Source: Tetracentron sinense
Lineage: Eukaryota > Streptophyta > Magnoliopsida > Trochodendrales > Trochodendraceae
NCBI GenBank assembly: GCA_015143295.1
Contig: CM026552.1
Location: 61,188,944 to 61,252,943 of the forward strand
Direction: 5' to 3'
DNA length: 64,000 bases
The position numbers and the translations under genes are program-made. Below, in pieces: positions 1 through 12,029 of the stretch. Positions within the stretch are counted from its first letter, which is position 1, and each line of letters opens with the position of its first letter. A model generated the notes under the pieces. The model worked only from the letters and a program-made list of their open reading frames with translations, was not told the origin of the DNA and did no database searches.

Positions 1-5
1 TGAGC

Positions 6-437
6 TTAGGAGGTGATAATCACCAAAATCTGAAATTCTAATGCTCCTTTCAACCATAACACCTTTTTACTAAAATACTCACTATAAAGCCGAGTAGCAG
101 TAGGGCTAATGAAGGGACCCAATAGAACATTCGAAGACGAACTAGCTTTTCCTTTTTGTTTCCAGGTTTTATCTGCCAAAGACTTTTGGCGATTTTCAGT
201 AGTAGAATCAACCATTCTACGGATTGGTCGATCCCCTTTTGAAATCCCATGACCTATTGGAGTGAAAGAGTAGGGTTCATTGAGTTCCTCTTCCTCTAGA
301 GGGTCCTCTTGGTTGTTGAGGACCAATCTCCGACATTTTGAGATACCGGACATGAGGAATGCAAGAATAACTAAGGAGTATGAAAAAATCATCACGAATT
401 TTTGATGCCCTAGATATGAAAAGTAAACCAAAATCAA
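6..437 (-). pseudogene. Possible envelope-like third ORF of the Sirevirus (partial)
   Basis: A reading frame downstream of RNase H on the same strand as the Sirevirus pol. Its product is basic and Ser-rich in the middle (KQKGKASSSS) and then reads GPFISPTATRLYSEYF. This resembles the start of the plant-transposon domain often found in the third ORF of envelope-bearing Sireviruses and in related plant transposon proteins. Similarity is weak and the frame is cut by the window edge, so it could instead be the start of another element's gag or a random open frame. No signal peptide or membrane segment is convincing. Confidence 0.35.
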
Positions 438-702
438 GAAAAGGATTAAAGTTTACCTTTTTAGAAGCTTGGAAACCCTTGAAGTAGAAAGAAATGAACG
501 TAAGAGAGATTTGGAGGAGAAGGAACTGAGAGATCGCTCTAGAGTTCGGAGAACAAAAGAATAGGAAAATGAGAAATGAGGTAATTATAACCCTGTTCAC
601 GAAAGACCGATTGATCGGTCATTAACACCAAGCGATCGGTGGTCTGCAAAATTTTTGAAATTGTTTTTTTTTTTTTCTTAAAACCATTTTTCTCCCCCTC
701 AA
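438..702 (-). repeat. Sirevirus 3' noncoding segment with palindromic boxes and a polypurine tract
   Basis: On the minus strand, positions 702-690 read TTGAGGGGGAGA, a typical Ty1-copia polypurine tract. Just beyond it, 597-645 holds degenerate ACCGATCGATCGGT boxes separated by CATTAACACC. The same spacer lies between the boxes of the Tekay LTR of element A (55318-55326). Sireviruses are known for repeated polypurine tracts and structured noncoding regions near the 3' end. I do not see a normal LTR start directly after the tract, so it may be one of several tract copies rather than the functional one. Confidence 0.45.
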
Positions 703-1800
703 TCAAAGCAAGATTTAAAATCATTTTTACTTCAAAATCACCTAATAACAATGCACTTATGCAAACATTTATGTCATCAAAATCATAAAGAATATTCAAC
801 CAAGAATGTATATAACAGAATAGTTATGAATAAGGATTATGTAAATAACTTTTAGTTTCCATAAGTGATTAATTTTGATTTTTGCATCAAATCCACAGTT
901 AGAGTAAAGAAACGCTCAGAAGTAATGTGTGTGTAATATTAAAAATTCATAACACGACTCTGAGGATTGGTTTCATCCACAAAACAAGATTTTGACATTA
1001 TAGCATAAAAGGTACTCTAGAATGTTCAAAAGCTAGAATTAAAACCAAGAGACATCCATAGAATTATGATGAGCAATGTTTACCCCAAATTTGATCAATA
1101 AGGTCATTTCATTTTATAATCAAATTTTACATATTATCTGTTCTTTGGACATTGGTGACTTTCACTCAAGTGAGAAGGTATCCCTCTCTAATGACAGTGG
1201 GGGCTTTCACACTAGCAACCCATATAGATACCTACTGTTTGTCTAGGTAGCCATTACTCACTGTTTGCATTCATTAGAAGCTATCACACAAACTCACAAG
1301 TAGTCCTTTCCATGTCAATAATTTTTTAAAACTAGGGGACTCACCTTATGGAATTTTAATCACTTTGGTTATACTAGATTTGATTAAGCTAGGGAACCAT
1401 ATGATATAATATTAGAATCTATAAATAGGAACTAATATCATCTCAAAAATCAGTTAGAGTGCATGTGTAACACATAACATCTTTGTTTACTCAACTCTAA
1501 CTGAGATTGGTGATCATGACCATTTTAAATCACTAGATAGAACTAATAGTTGAACTATCCTTATTTACTTAATCCTATGAAAAATTTAACCTTGGAATTA
1601 ATATTCAATTATGATTTCAAGGAAATAAATTTATGCATAATGATAGGAAAGAACATACGAACACACTATTTTATTTTTTTTTGCAACATTTTTCAATTTT
1701 TGAATGCTTTTTGGATTTTTATTAATTAAAGAAAACAAAAAATAGCTCTATGACTTAAATGAAACAAGAAGAACACGTAGGCTATGAAGAAAGCACACCA
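703..1800. other. AT-rich noncoding spacer, no gene seen
   Basis: This stretch between the Sirevirus RNase H region and the polypurine-like tract has no reading frame of note and no recognisable domain. It is AT-rich with poly-T runs near 1670-1690. It most likely belongs to the 3' untranslated part of the Sirevirus. Confidence 0.5.
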
Positions 1801-4800
1801 TCACTCAACTCCGCACAAACCAATGGATTTCCTAAGGAACTCAAACCTAAGGGAATCTAAGGGTTTTGTGAGAATGTCTGCAAATTGTTTCTCTGTTTGG
1901 ACATACTCAATACACACAACATTTTGCTCAACTAAATCACGAATGAAGTGATGCCTAATGTCAATGTGTTTTGTGCGAGAATGTTGAACGGGATTTTTGG
2001 AAATATTGATAGCACTTAAATTATCACAATACACAGTCATAGTCCCTTGTTCAATCCCGTAATCATGCAACATCTGCTTCATCCATAGAAGTTGAGTGCA
2101 ATAACTACTAGCTGCTATGTACTCAGCTTCGGTAGTGGACAGTGAAATTGAATTCTGCTTTTTGCTAAGCCAAGCAACTAAGCAGTTTCCAATATAGAAA
2201 CACCCTCCGGAGGTGCTCTTCCTATCATCAGCATTTCCGGCCCAGTCGGCATCGGAATATCAAACTATTGTGGCATTGGTATCAAAAGAATACCAGAGGC
2301 CAAATGATGGAGTTCCACTTACATATCGAATGATACGCTTGACTGCAAGTAAGTGAGACTCTTTTGGGCTTGCTTGATAGCGGGCACATGCTCCAACACT
2401 AAAGGCAATGTCTGGTCTAGTGGCAGTTAGGTAGAGCAAACTACCAATCATGCTTCTGTAAGAAGTTTGATCAACATTCTTACCTGAAGTATCTTTACAT
2501 AGTTTTGTTGTAGAACTCATAGGAGTCCTAGCATGCTTAGCAGAACTCATACCAAATTTCTTCACCAGATTTTTAGCATATTTGATTTGAGATACTGAGA
2601 TCCCAGAATCTAATTGCTTGATCTGAAGACCAAGGAAGAAACTCAGCTCACCTACCATGCTCATTTCAAAGTCATTTTTCCTTTGTTCAGCAAATGATTG
2701 AGCATGTAAGTCTAATGTGGAACCAAACACAATGTCATCAACATATATCTCTGGGCGATGACAATATCACCTTTCACATTTTTTATAAAAAGGGTTCTGT
2801 CTACTCCCCCTCTCGAAAATCCCTTTTCCAAGAGATAAGTAGTCAACCTCTCATACCAAGCTCTTGGAGCTTGCTTTAAACCATAGAGGGCCCTTTTTAA
2901 TCGATAGACTTGATCAAGGTGATGTGGATCTTTAAACCCTTTTGGTTGTTCCACATAGACTTCTTCCTGTAGAATGCCATTCAGAAAGGCACTCTTAACA
3001 TCCATTTGAAACAGCTTGAATTTCATATGGCAAGCCACAGCTAGAAGAATTCTGATTGATTCTAGCCTGGAAACAGGAGCAAAGGTCTCATCAAAGTCAA
3101 TGCCTTCAATTTGGGTGTATCCTTGTGCAACTAACCTAGCCTTATTCTTATGATAGTACCTTTTTCATCAGATTTGTTCTTGAAAATCCATTTGGTGCCT
3201 ATCACATTTGTATTGTTAGGTCTAGGTACTAAATACCAAACATCATTCCTAGTAAACTGAAGTAACTCTTGTTACATTGCATTGATCCAAAAATCATCTG
3301 CAAGGGCTTCAGCTACATTCTTGGGTTCAAAAGATGAAGTATAGCAAATGTAGCTAACTTCATTTTCAATTTGTTTCCTTGTTCTCACTCCACTTTCAAG
3401 ATCACCAATAATATCCGTGGAAGTGTGAGGACTTATGACCCTTGGATGTGTAGGTTTTAATGGAGATGATTGCTTAGTAATAAGTGGAGTTGAAGAAGTT
3501 TCAACATTTTCATTTCCAGCACTATCATCATCCTCAAGTTGCACATTTTCAACACCAGAGTCATCCACAACTACATTGATGGACTCCATAATTGTAGAGG
3601 TTCTCAAGTTATACACTCGATAAGCTCTACTGTTTGTGGAATACCAAAGAAATATCCCTTCATCACTCCGGGATTCAAATTTGCCCAGTTGCTCTCTACC
3701 CTTAAGGATATAGCATTTACTTCTGAATTCTCAAAAGTACTTGACACTGGGTTTCTTGTTATTCCACAACTCATATGGGGTTTTCTTTGTTCCAGGCCTT
3801 AGAAAAACTCGATTAACTATATAACAAGCAGTGTTTACTGCTTCAACCCAGAAATGAGAAGCTAGATTATTGTTATAGAGCATAACTCTAGCCATCTTTT
3901 GGAGAACCCTGTTCTTCCTCTCCACAACACCATTCTACTGAGGTATAATTGGTGCAGAAAATTCATGTTTGATACCCGACTCATCACAAAAGTCGTTGTA
4001 CTTAGAGTTTTCAAACTCCTTTCCATGATCACTTCGAATTCGAGTGATTGGATATCTTTTCTCATTTTGAATTTTCAAGCAAATACTTTTGAAATTTTCA
4101 AAAGCATCCGATTTCTCTCTTATAAATGCCACCCATGACATTCTTGAGAAATCATCAACCATGACTAGGATGTATCGCTTTCCACCTAGACTTTCAGTTC
4201 TTGTAGGACCCATAAGATCCATATGAATTAATTCCAGTGGATATGAAGTAGCAATACTTAAAGTCTTCTTATGTGGGGTTCTAATTTGTTTACCAATCTG
4301 ACATGGCCCACACATAGCAGTAGAAGGCTTTCCTAGTTTGGGCACACCTCTCACAAGTTCTTGCTTTGAGATTTTGCATAGGTCTTTGAAGTTCATGTGA
4401 CCTAGCCTTCGGTGCCACAAATCAACTTCCTCAATTTTAGCCCTATTACAGACATTTGAGAAATTAGAACTACGGATTAAGCCGTAGCAATTGTCAGTGG
4501 TTCTCAACCCTTCTAGAACACTTACCTTTACCATTAATGACTAAGCATTTATTTTGGGTAAAGTGCACAACATGGTTATCATCACATAGTTGACTTATGC
4601 TAATCAAATTAGCTTTCAGTCCTTCAACAAACAAGGCATTTTTCAATTTTGGTATGCTTAGTGAATCGATGATACCCTTCCCTTTAACTAATGACTTGCT
4701 TCCATCACCAAAAGTAACAGTCCCATCTGGACAGTCCTCAAATTGAGTAAATAGGGACTTGTTACCTGTCATATGCCGAGAACACCCACTGTCAAAGTAC

Positions 4801-4900
4801 CACATTTCTGTGTTTTGGGCTTTAAAGGCAGTATAAATGACAAGGCACTTAAGGTCATCCTTTCTCACATACACAGTTTTTAAACTTTGTTTAGACATTT
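1801..4900 (-). pseudogene. pol: Sirevirus pol: protease, integrase, reverse transcriptase, RNase H
   Basis: Domains follow the Ty1-copia order, with integrase before reverse transcriptase. Protease motif DSGCSRHMTG lies near 4760-4800. The integrase zinc-binding region (LWHRRLGHMNF, then CGPCQIGK) is near 4280-4425. The integrase core shows HMDLMGP near 4200 and RSDHGKEFEN near 4000-4045. Reverse transcriptase shows [18 protein letters not shown] near 2930-3000 and the copia active-site sequence near 2725-2745. The RNase H end (KHIDIRHHFIRD, ILTKPL) reaches 1801. The enzymes would copy element RNA into DNA and insert it. The region is broken in several places and cannot be expressed as it stands. 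Confidence 0.88.
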
Positions 4901-7121
4901 GAATATTGTTTTGTGTAGTAGAGACCTTTTTCTTTTTAGACCTTCTAGTCCTCTTTCTGTTCAGTTCAGTTCTAGCATAATGATTTGTCACATTCTTTCC
5001 TCTTGAGTAATCATAAGGAGTGAATGGACCATTTTCATTTCTAGACATTTGAGCAATCCTATTAACATCTTCACTCAAAATTTTAGATTTTTCAGCCAGA
5101 ACTTGAATCTGGATTTTAAGATTCCCTTGACTTTGATTTTGGTTCCATGAACCATTTCGGGGAGCTCTTCTAAACATATTACAGTTTGGTCGTATGTGAC
5201 CTCTTACACCACAAAAGTAACATGTGGGTATGATTCTAGAAAGAGGAGGAGGATTTCTTCTAAAAGGAATTTGATTCCTCAAAGCATTCACCCTAGGAGC
5301 TGCATTTCTAGGCTATACAACATTTGTATAAGCCTTAGTACTTGATGTGGAAGCTACATTCACTTTGGGATCAGAATGTATTGGTTTAAACACAGCACTA
5401 GCCATTGTACCAACAGCTAAAGGACCAGCTGGTGTGTCAGCATGTCCTATCCCAGATCTATTAGAATTTGATCCATATTTTCTAACTAATTCATCTAGGC
5501 AGCTAGTATTTCCAAACATTCTTACTTCTTTCTCAAGAGTATAGACCTTCTGAATCAAGTCAGTCTTGTTTTTAAGGGTTATATGATGTTCTTTTTCAAG
5601 AAATTTCACCATATCGACAAGAGAATCTTTTAAAGATTCCAGCTCCACTAATAGAGTCCTTGACTCTCCAACTTCTTTCAAGGAAGTGTCTCTTTCAACT
5701 TCTAATCTTCTGACAATATTAGTCAATGAGACATTTTCTTCCAAAAGACATTTAACTTTTTCAACAAAAGCTTCTTTCTCATTTTCAAGCTGCCTAACTA
5801 GAGCATTCATCTCCTTTGCTTCTAGTTTACAAGTATCTCTTTCATTTTGAATGATTTTGAGTTTTTTGCTCAAAGAGAGTTTTGCTTTAGTCAGTTTCAA
5901 ACTTTCAAAATACAACTTATCATAAGTTGTTTTCAAATCTTCATCACTTTCAGAGTCAGTATGACTCTTCTTAGTGTCTCCACTAGACTCAGCGTGACTA
6001 CTTTCATCACTTCTATCATTCTCATCAACCACCAAGGTAGTCTCAAGAATCCCAGAAAGGGATACAGTGAAAGCAGTATGATTATCAGTTTCTTCACTAG
6101 AAGAAGAACTGTCTGATTCTTCATTCTCGGAATCACTGTCATCCCAACAGGCATTCATCACCTTACCCTTACTTTTCTTCTTGTTAGGACAGTTAGGTGA
6201 AATATGACCGAAGCCATGACATTCATAACATTGAACACCTTGGGGTTTCTTGTCACCACTCTTGGAATTTTTCTTGATTTCCCAGGGCTTAGACTTTGAC
6301 TTCTCAAAAGATTTTCCTCCCTGTTTAGGATTGAACCACTTTTTCGTTCTAAAAAATTTTCAAAATTTTTTAACGAAGAGACCCATTTCTTCCTCATCCA
6401 TCTCTCCATTACTGTTATCGTCATCCAAAGATTCCTTAATTGATTTCAAGGCTAAAGATTTGGTTTTCTTGGATGGTTGAAGATTGAGTTCATAAGTTTG
6501 GAGTAAACCAACTAATTCTTCAATCTTCAGAGAGTCAACATTTTTACTCTCTTCAATAGCAGTGACCTTGGGTTGAAATCTCTCAGGTAGAGATCTAAGG
6601 ACTTTTCTAACTATCTTAGACTCAGTTAATCTTTCACCTAAGTTGAAACTAGCATTGACAATGTCACTAAGTTTTGCATAAAAGTCATCAAATGTGTCAT
6701 CGTCTTCCATTTTCAAATATTCAAATTTGGTGGTTAACATTTGGAGTTTTGAGATATTAACAGTGGTCGTACCCTCATGGGTAATCTCTAGTATGTCCCA
6801 TGCCTCCTTTGCTGTTTCACATGAAGAAATTCGTCTGAATTCCTTAGCTGTGACTGCAGTAAAGATAGCATTGAGTCCTTTAGTATTCCAACCACTTGTC
6901 TCAAGCTCTTCTCTGGTCTATTCATTAGAATATTTGACGACAGTCAAATCACCTAGAGTTTTCACAGGCGTAGTCCACCCATTTTGAATAGACATCCAAA
7001 TTCTCTCGTCATTTGATTTGAGAAAAGCTCTCATACGGGCTTTCCAATATGCGTAATTATTCTCATCGAACAGTGGGGGACGAGAGACTGAACCACCCTC
7101 TCTTAGAGTACTCATGATCAC
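4901..7121 (-). pseudogene. gag: Sirevirus gag with coiled coil and CCHC zinc knuckle
   Basis: The N-terminal end (near 7121-6920) has the copia gag signature PPLFDENNYAYWKARM. The central part at 6740-6360 matches the UBN2-type gag fold (LKMEDDDTFDDFYAKL). An acidic Ser/Asp/Glu stretch beginning CWDDSDSENEE lies near 6150 and is followed by a long heptad-rich coiled coil (about 5950-5500). A CCHC knuckle, CYFCGVRGHIRPNC, lies at 5182-5222. The acidic stretch plus coiled coil is typical of Sirevirus gag. The protein would form the particle shell around element RNA. The region is broken in a few places. Confidence 0.85.
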
Positions 7122-7171
7122 AGAGTAAGATATACAGGATCACACTAAAGGGTTTAGTCTTAAAGGTGAAC

Positions 7172-7187
7172 CCGCTCTGATACTAAT
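7172..7187 (-). promoter_or_regulatory. Sirevirus primer binding site (initiator Met tRNA type)
   Basis: The minus strand reads TTAGTATCAGAGCGGG directly after the LTR end. TATCAGAGC matches the 3' end of the complement of plant initiator methionine tRNA, the usual primer for copia elements. Its position fixes the LTR border at 7188. Confidence 0.8.
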
Positions 7188-7867
7188 TGAAATTACTCTG
7201 ATCAATGATCTCTATGACCTAGAGGGGGGATGAATAGGTCTATCTAAGAACTTCTAACCAATTTTTAATTTTTTTTCTAATTAGATTACAAATCAATAAA
7301 CCATTCACACAAACAATCCACACAAATCAAACACACCAGATTTTTACGTGGAAAACCCTTACGGGAAAAAACCACGGGACCTCGTCCAGCAACAAACTTC
7401 ACTATAAGAAGAATTCAAGTACAAGACAAGACCTTACCCAAACCGGACTCGACGTTCCTAGGTACAGAATCTTACTCTTGATTTCCACGAACCAGCAGGT
7501 TCGATCTCCGTTGTAGCAACTTCGGTTCCTAACCGACCAAATTTTCTCAAGCTACTTCAATACCACGATCACACATGATCGATCTCCTTCCACGAAGGCT
7601 CCGGATCATACACCGGACACACACACAAAGTGTAGGGTTGTGAATCAATTTAGAAAGCTTCAAACCCTAGAGGGATCTCATACAGATCTAAGATCACACA
7701 ATGCAAGATCAAAAGAATAGATCTATACTTGCATTCTCTAGGATGATTGAAAAAGGAGGGATCACTAAAGATCTATGAGGAACAATGGAAAAAGCCCTAG
7801 AAGGGTTTCTCAGACCTCTACTCTATCAAAAATAAACAAAGATCCAAATTAGGTCTCCAAAAATTTG

Positions 7868-7875
7868 TTTATATA
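7868..7875 (-). promoter_or_regulatory. Putative TATA box of the Sirevirus LTR
   Basis: The minus strand reads TATATAAA in an otherwise mixed context, about 45 bp downstream of the palindromic box array. It is the best TATA candidate in this LTR. Confidence 0.5.
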
Positions 7876-7920
7876 GGGTTTAGAAAAGAGTCCAGAAAAA
7901 ATAAAATTATGTTTATGAGG

Positions 7921-8104
7921 ACCGATCGATCGGTGCTTATAACAGATCGCTCGGTCCAAAACCGATCGATCGCTACTTTCACCGAGAGATCGGTTAAAAA
8001 TAGTCTCTCTGGAAAAATACCCCATACAAAGTTTTTGACCAGTCGATAGCCACCGATCGCTCGGTAGGCCACCGATCGATCGGTCGCAACACCCAGCGAT
8101 CGGT
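7921..8104 (-). repeat. ACCGATCG palindromic module in the Sirevirus LTR
   Basis: About eight boxes related to the 14-nt palindrome ACCGATCGATCGGT surround a non-repeated core at 8004-8051 that includes CTCTCTGG, CCCATACAAA and CAGTCGATAGCC. The same core, in the same orientation relative to the element's transcription, lies in Tekay LTRs at 13924-13972 and 55206-55252. Confidence 0.85.
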
Positions 8105-8549
8105 TGAGACAGAATTTCAGCCTAAACATTTTTCTTTTGTTTTTGTTTGATTCAAATGAGATCAAACCTCTTTGGTAGGCTTAAAAATATCCTCCTAGGT
8201 ATTTTTAGAGTTATCTAAGTCAAATCCAACCTAGGTAGGGGTCTCTAAGTCCACTACCTGACTAGATCCGGGGTAGAAGCTTTTTCTTCAATATCTTCAG
8301 TCTTCTTGAAACTTTAACTCTTCCGACAAGTTAAACAAGACACAACACTCATGACCTATCTAATAATCACGAAATTTTCCAACACCTATTTATGGATTTA
8401 TAATAAAAAGTATGGCTGAGCATGGAATACTCAGCGTGTACCAAGTACTAACCAACAGCCATAGCATAACCATAGCAATATATAAAGCAGAGAACAATTC
8501 ATATTATGACGCTGGAAACAATTCATATTATAACGCTGGAAACAATCCA

Positions 8550-10270
8550 TAATCTCCCTCAGAAGATCCACGTTGGCTGGTAAACAAAGTCTTCCCTTGA
8601 ATGTAATAGCACCACGGCTAGTGAGCGAAAAGTCTTCACTACCCTTGGCAACTTCCTTGTCCTGGAAAGCCAACAAGTCAGCATCCGTGGCTTAATACTC
8701 TTGGATCAAATCTATAATGTACGGCTGGACTGTGACATTTTCCAAAATAGGATTGCGGACAGAATCATTCACACTGATGTCCAGATTTGCCAAATCTTCC
8801 AATAGTCTCCATTCTTCCACCAACCTGTGAGCCAACAAACCTGGAGGTGTTCTACTCAAGGCGTCCGCTACAATATTTGCTTTGCCCGGGTGGTATTAGA
8901 TGGTGCAGTCATAGTCCTTCAAAAATTCCATCCAACGCCGTTGCCTTAGATTTAGCTCCTTTTGGGAAAAGAGATACTTGAGAATCTTGTGATCCGTGAA
9001 CACATAGAACTCCACCCCATAAAGGTAATGGTGCCAAATCTTGAGTGCAAATACAACTGTCGCAAGCTCTAGGTCGTGCGTGGGGTAATGACCTTCTTGT
9101 GCTGCATGAGAACGCACCCAAGTCCAACGTGCGAGGCATAACTGTACACCTCATACCCGCCATGTCCAGATGGCACTGTAAGAACGGGGGCCGTGGCAAG
9201 CCTCTTTTTCAGTTCCATGAAACTGATCTCGCACTTATCACTCCATACAACCTTGGCGTTCTTCCTTGTTAGGTAAGTGAGCGGTGCAGCAAGGCTAGAG
9301 AAACCCTCGACGAATCTCCAGTAATAGCCTGCCAACCCAAGGAAACTACGTATCTCTGTGACACTCTTGGGCCTCGCCCAACTCATGACTGCCTCTATCT
9401 TCTTCGGATCTACCGATATGCCTTCCGCGGATACAACGTGGCCTAGGAATGCCACTTCTTCCAACCAAAACTCAGACTTACTGAGTTTGGTGTATAGCTT
9501 GTGCTCTCTCAGCATTTCCAAAGCAAGACGAAGGTCTCACATGTGATCTTCCCGTGTCTAAGAATACACCAAGATATCATCGACAAACACGATCATGCAT
9601 CGATCAAGATATGGTCGGAACACCCGGTTCATTAAATCCATAAAGGCTACCGGCGCATTTGTGAGACTAAAAGGCATCACCAAGAACTCGTAGTGTCCGT
9701 ATCGAGTCCGAAAAGCAGTTTTGGGCACATCCTTGGCCTTGATCTTCAACTGGTGGTAACCGGACCGAAGATCGATTTTAGAAAAAAAATTTGCTCCCTT
9801 CAACTGATCGAACAAGTCATCAATCCTAGGCAATGGATACCTATTCTTTATAGTGACCTTGTTCAACTGTCGCTAATCGACGCATATCCGCATCGAGCCA
9901 TCCTTTTTAACAAATAACACCGGGTCACCCCACGGTGAGACACTTGGTCGAATGAAAGCAAGGCCTTGCAATTCCTCTAACTGAGTCTTCAACTCCTTGA
10001 GTTGAATAGGGGCCATTCTATACGGAGCCCTAAAAATAGGAGCTGTGCCTAGTGCAAGCTCGATCACAAACTTAATCTCCCTGTCTGGAGGCAATCTTGG
10101 CAACTCCTCTAGAAATACATCCAAGAATTCACTCACGACAGGAATAGTCAAAGAGTCCTTTGCCTCGGGGGTCGCTAGGCTCAACGCCGTAAAACGGGCA
10201 ATATCTCTACTTCTCAACCCCCAAATGAAATGGCTTGCCTTCCACTGGCCGGAAGAGTACCATCTTGACT
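8550..10270 (-). pseudogene. pol: Element B pol remnant
   Basis: Pieces matching the Tekay pol seen whole at 58790-62092: the region before the integrase zinc finger near 8560-8690, RNase H near 8900-9200 ([20 protein letters not shown]), and reverse transcriptase near 9300-9870 ([15 protein letters not shown] and the FVDD active site near 9580). The integrase core and chromodomain are not present in this copy. Confidence 0.82.
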
Positions 10271-10439
10271 AGTAAGGTTCCTAAAAGTTTAGCTGGCTAA
10301 GTCAATCCATTCATCAACAACGTATACATATCGATATATATACATATAATCATGCCATATACGTACACAATCGAATAATCCATTACAAAAATTTAAGGAA
10401 AATTAAATAAACTACAACTGCGTACCTTGCACTACATCA

Positions 10440-11674
10440 TCAGATGCAAGTGCATCACCCTCTGTCAAGGCAAAAACTCACCCCTGGTTCGCCTGGCGAG
10501 GTGGAGGTGCAGAACGTGCAGGCTGAGAGGACACCTGGTATGATCTTGCTAGGCATGCTGGGGGGCTAATCCCCTAAGACTGGCCAGGCAAATATCGATT
10601 CGGGAAATCCCGGATCATATGGCCCTGGCGACCGCAATGATAACATCCACTCGATGCTCTTCGGCAATCTCCTGCCGGATGCCTTCAGCGGCATGAAGTG
10701 CAGACCTCATATGTGTAAGTCGGAGGGGCCGGAGGTGGAGCATTCCTCACCATCTGAGGCGCAACTGGCCGTGGAGCTGGAAGAGCCAGAGGTCGTGGCA
10801 CCTGAGGCACGTACGACCGTGGGACTGGAGGCGCATAAGATGGCCTCATCGGTGGTGCTGGCCACATGTACTTATAAGGGCCGGTATGAGCCCGCCTCTC
10901 TGGAGGTGCTGAACTACTGGCTTGGCCTCTCGCCAACTCCCTTTTCTTGGACATGGTCTCTGAATTGGCCTTGACTAATAAGGCTTTGTCCACTACCTCA
11001 GGGTAGGTAGCATGTCTGAAAACCGAAACCTTCTCCATGATAATGTCCTTGAGCCCTTGCTCAAACCTTCTCACCTTCATTGCCTCGGTAGCAACCATGT
11101 GAGACGCAAATCTAGAAAGCTCCGAGAATTTAGCCCAATAAGCGGCCACAGTCATTCAACCTTGCTCTAGGTTGATGAACTCTCTTTCCTTCTTTTCCTG
11201 TGCCCCAATCGGAAGATACTTCGTATAAAAAGTGTCCTTGAACTCCTCCTAAGTCCAATGTTGACCCTGCATGGTGAAATCTCGTGTCCTCAAGGCGGCC
11301 AACCACCAATGGTGTGGCTCACCCTTAAGCATCAAAACAGCCCATGCTATTTTCTCTTCCTCTATCAACGATAGGACCGCAAATATCTTTTCTAACTGGA
11401 GGATCCATGCCTCCGTAGTAAGAGGGTCCACACTCCCATGGAATGATGGAGCCCTCAATCTCCTGAATGCCTCAACCCCAGTTGTACGATGTACTGGAGC
11501 CGTAGGCGGTGGAGTAGGTGCCGCTCATGATGGTATAGTTTGCCCAGCCGCCAGGATGGCGAGAGTCTCAGCAATAGAGCCTAAGACCTGAGAGAGGTCC
11601 GACTGCTCAACCTCATCTCGAGAAGAAGATGAAGCTCTGGTATGTGGTCCACGACCCCGTGTCTCCCCTCTCAT
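10440..11674 (-). pseudogene. gag: Element B gag remnant
   Basis: Matches the open gag of element A (57372-58631). The retrotransposon gag domain (GEPHHWWLAALRTRDFTM) is near 11260-11330, and the Pro/Ala-rich linker (PPMRPSYAPP, PRPLALPAPR) is near 10720-10860. The CCHC region is near 10600-10660. Broken in several places. Confidence 0.8.
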
Positions 11675-12029
11675 GACTAAAGTCCTGAGAACAATAGCAC
11701 CACATGAGTCTCACTTGAAACCACAATTTATCACAGTTCCATTTCACAATAATTCAATTTGTATTAGTTGTATAATACTAATATACATCACATCACAACC
11801 ATTGGTGTATTTATAATATTATACCTTGGTGTTCTAGCATTCCTAAGACTTGTACTTGGTTGAAGCAACCATTTTGACTAAGACTAAAGTTTAGTCTTAC
11901 ACTTGGATCATGACTCGCTTCCGACTTACTTCCTTCCTAACTTGTTTCCTAACATATGCTCTTGTCAAGCCATGGTATTAGATTCTAAGTGACCATAGAG
12001 ACCTAAAGCCTAAGCTCTGATACAACTTC
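11675..12029 (-). promoter_or_regulatory. Element B untranslated leader and primer binding site
   Basis: About 350 bp between gag and LTR, colinear with the leaders at 28854-29214, 31824-32178 and 57011-57371. Its LTR end carries a slightly altered initiator-Met primer site (near 12013-12024). There is no gene in it. Confidence 0.7.

Larger units (their letters stand above)
1..8384 (-). mobile_element. Sirevirus-type Ty1-copia retrotransposon, broken, left end outside window
   Basis: Reading on the minus strand from right to left, the parts are 5' LTR (7188-8384), primer binding site, gag with a coiled coil and a zinc knuckle, protease, integrase, reverse transcriptase and RNase H, which is the copia order. 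A long coiled-coil gag with an acidic WDDSDSE-like stretch, plus a further reading frame beyond RNase H, points to the Sirevirus lineage. The coding part is broken at roughly ten places. The 3' LTR is not in the window, so age cannot be estimated from LTR divergence. The right end is followed by CCTAT, a possible target duplication that cannot be checked without the left flank. Superfamily is certain; the Sirevirus call is strong but rests on motif recognition. Confidence 0.88.
7188..8384 (-). repeat. Sirevirus 5' LTR (1197 bp)
   Basis: The LTR is bounded by TG...CA: on the minus strand it starts TGTTGGAAAATTTCG and ends TTTCA, next to the primer binding site. It contains a run of ACCGATCG-type boxes (7921-8104), a TATA-like sequence (7868-7875) just downstream, and the GTGGAAAACCC/ACCACGGG motif pair (about 7340-7380) common in plant copia LTRs. 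CCTAT follows the outer end. Confidence 0.8.
8402..12029 (-). mobile_element. Element B: truncated Tekay-type Ty3-gypsy chromovirus
   Basis: A minus-strand internal region with integrase N-terminal part, RNase H, reverse transcriptase and gag, ending at the shared LTR 12030-14271. A short LTR remnant (8402-8549) with the CTGAG...CTCAG element lies at its left. The copy is incomplete and broken at about ten or more places. It closely matches elements C, D, E and A, so it belongs to the same family. Because its full 3' LTR is missing, age is uncertain, but it is clearly older than A. Confidence 0.82.

Noticed and set aside
7921-8104. A host satellite or transcription-factor array independent of transposons
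   Set aside because: Every occurrence in the window but one (597-645, beside the Sirevirus polypurine tract) lies within a retrotransposon LTR at a fixed place. A host origin remains possible but is not shown here.
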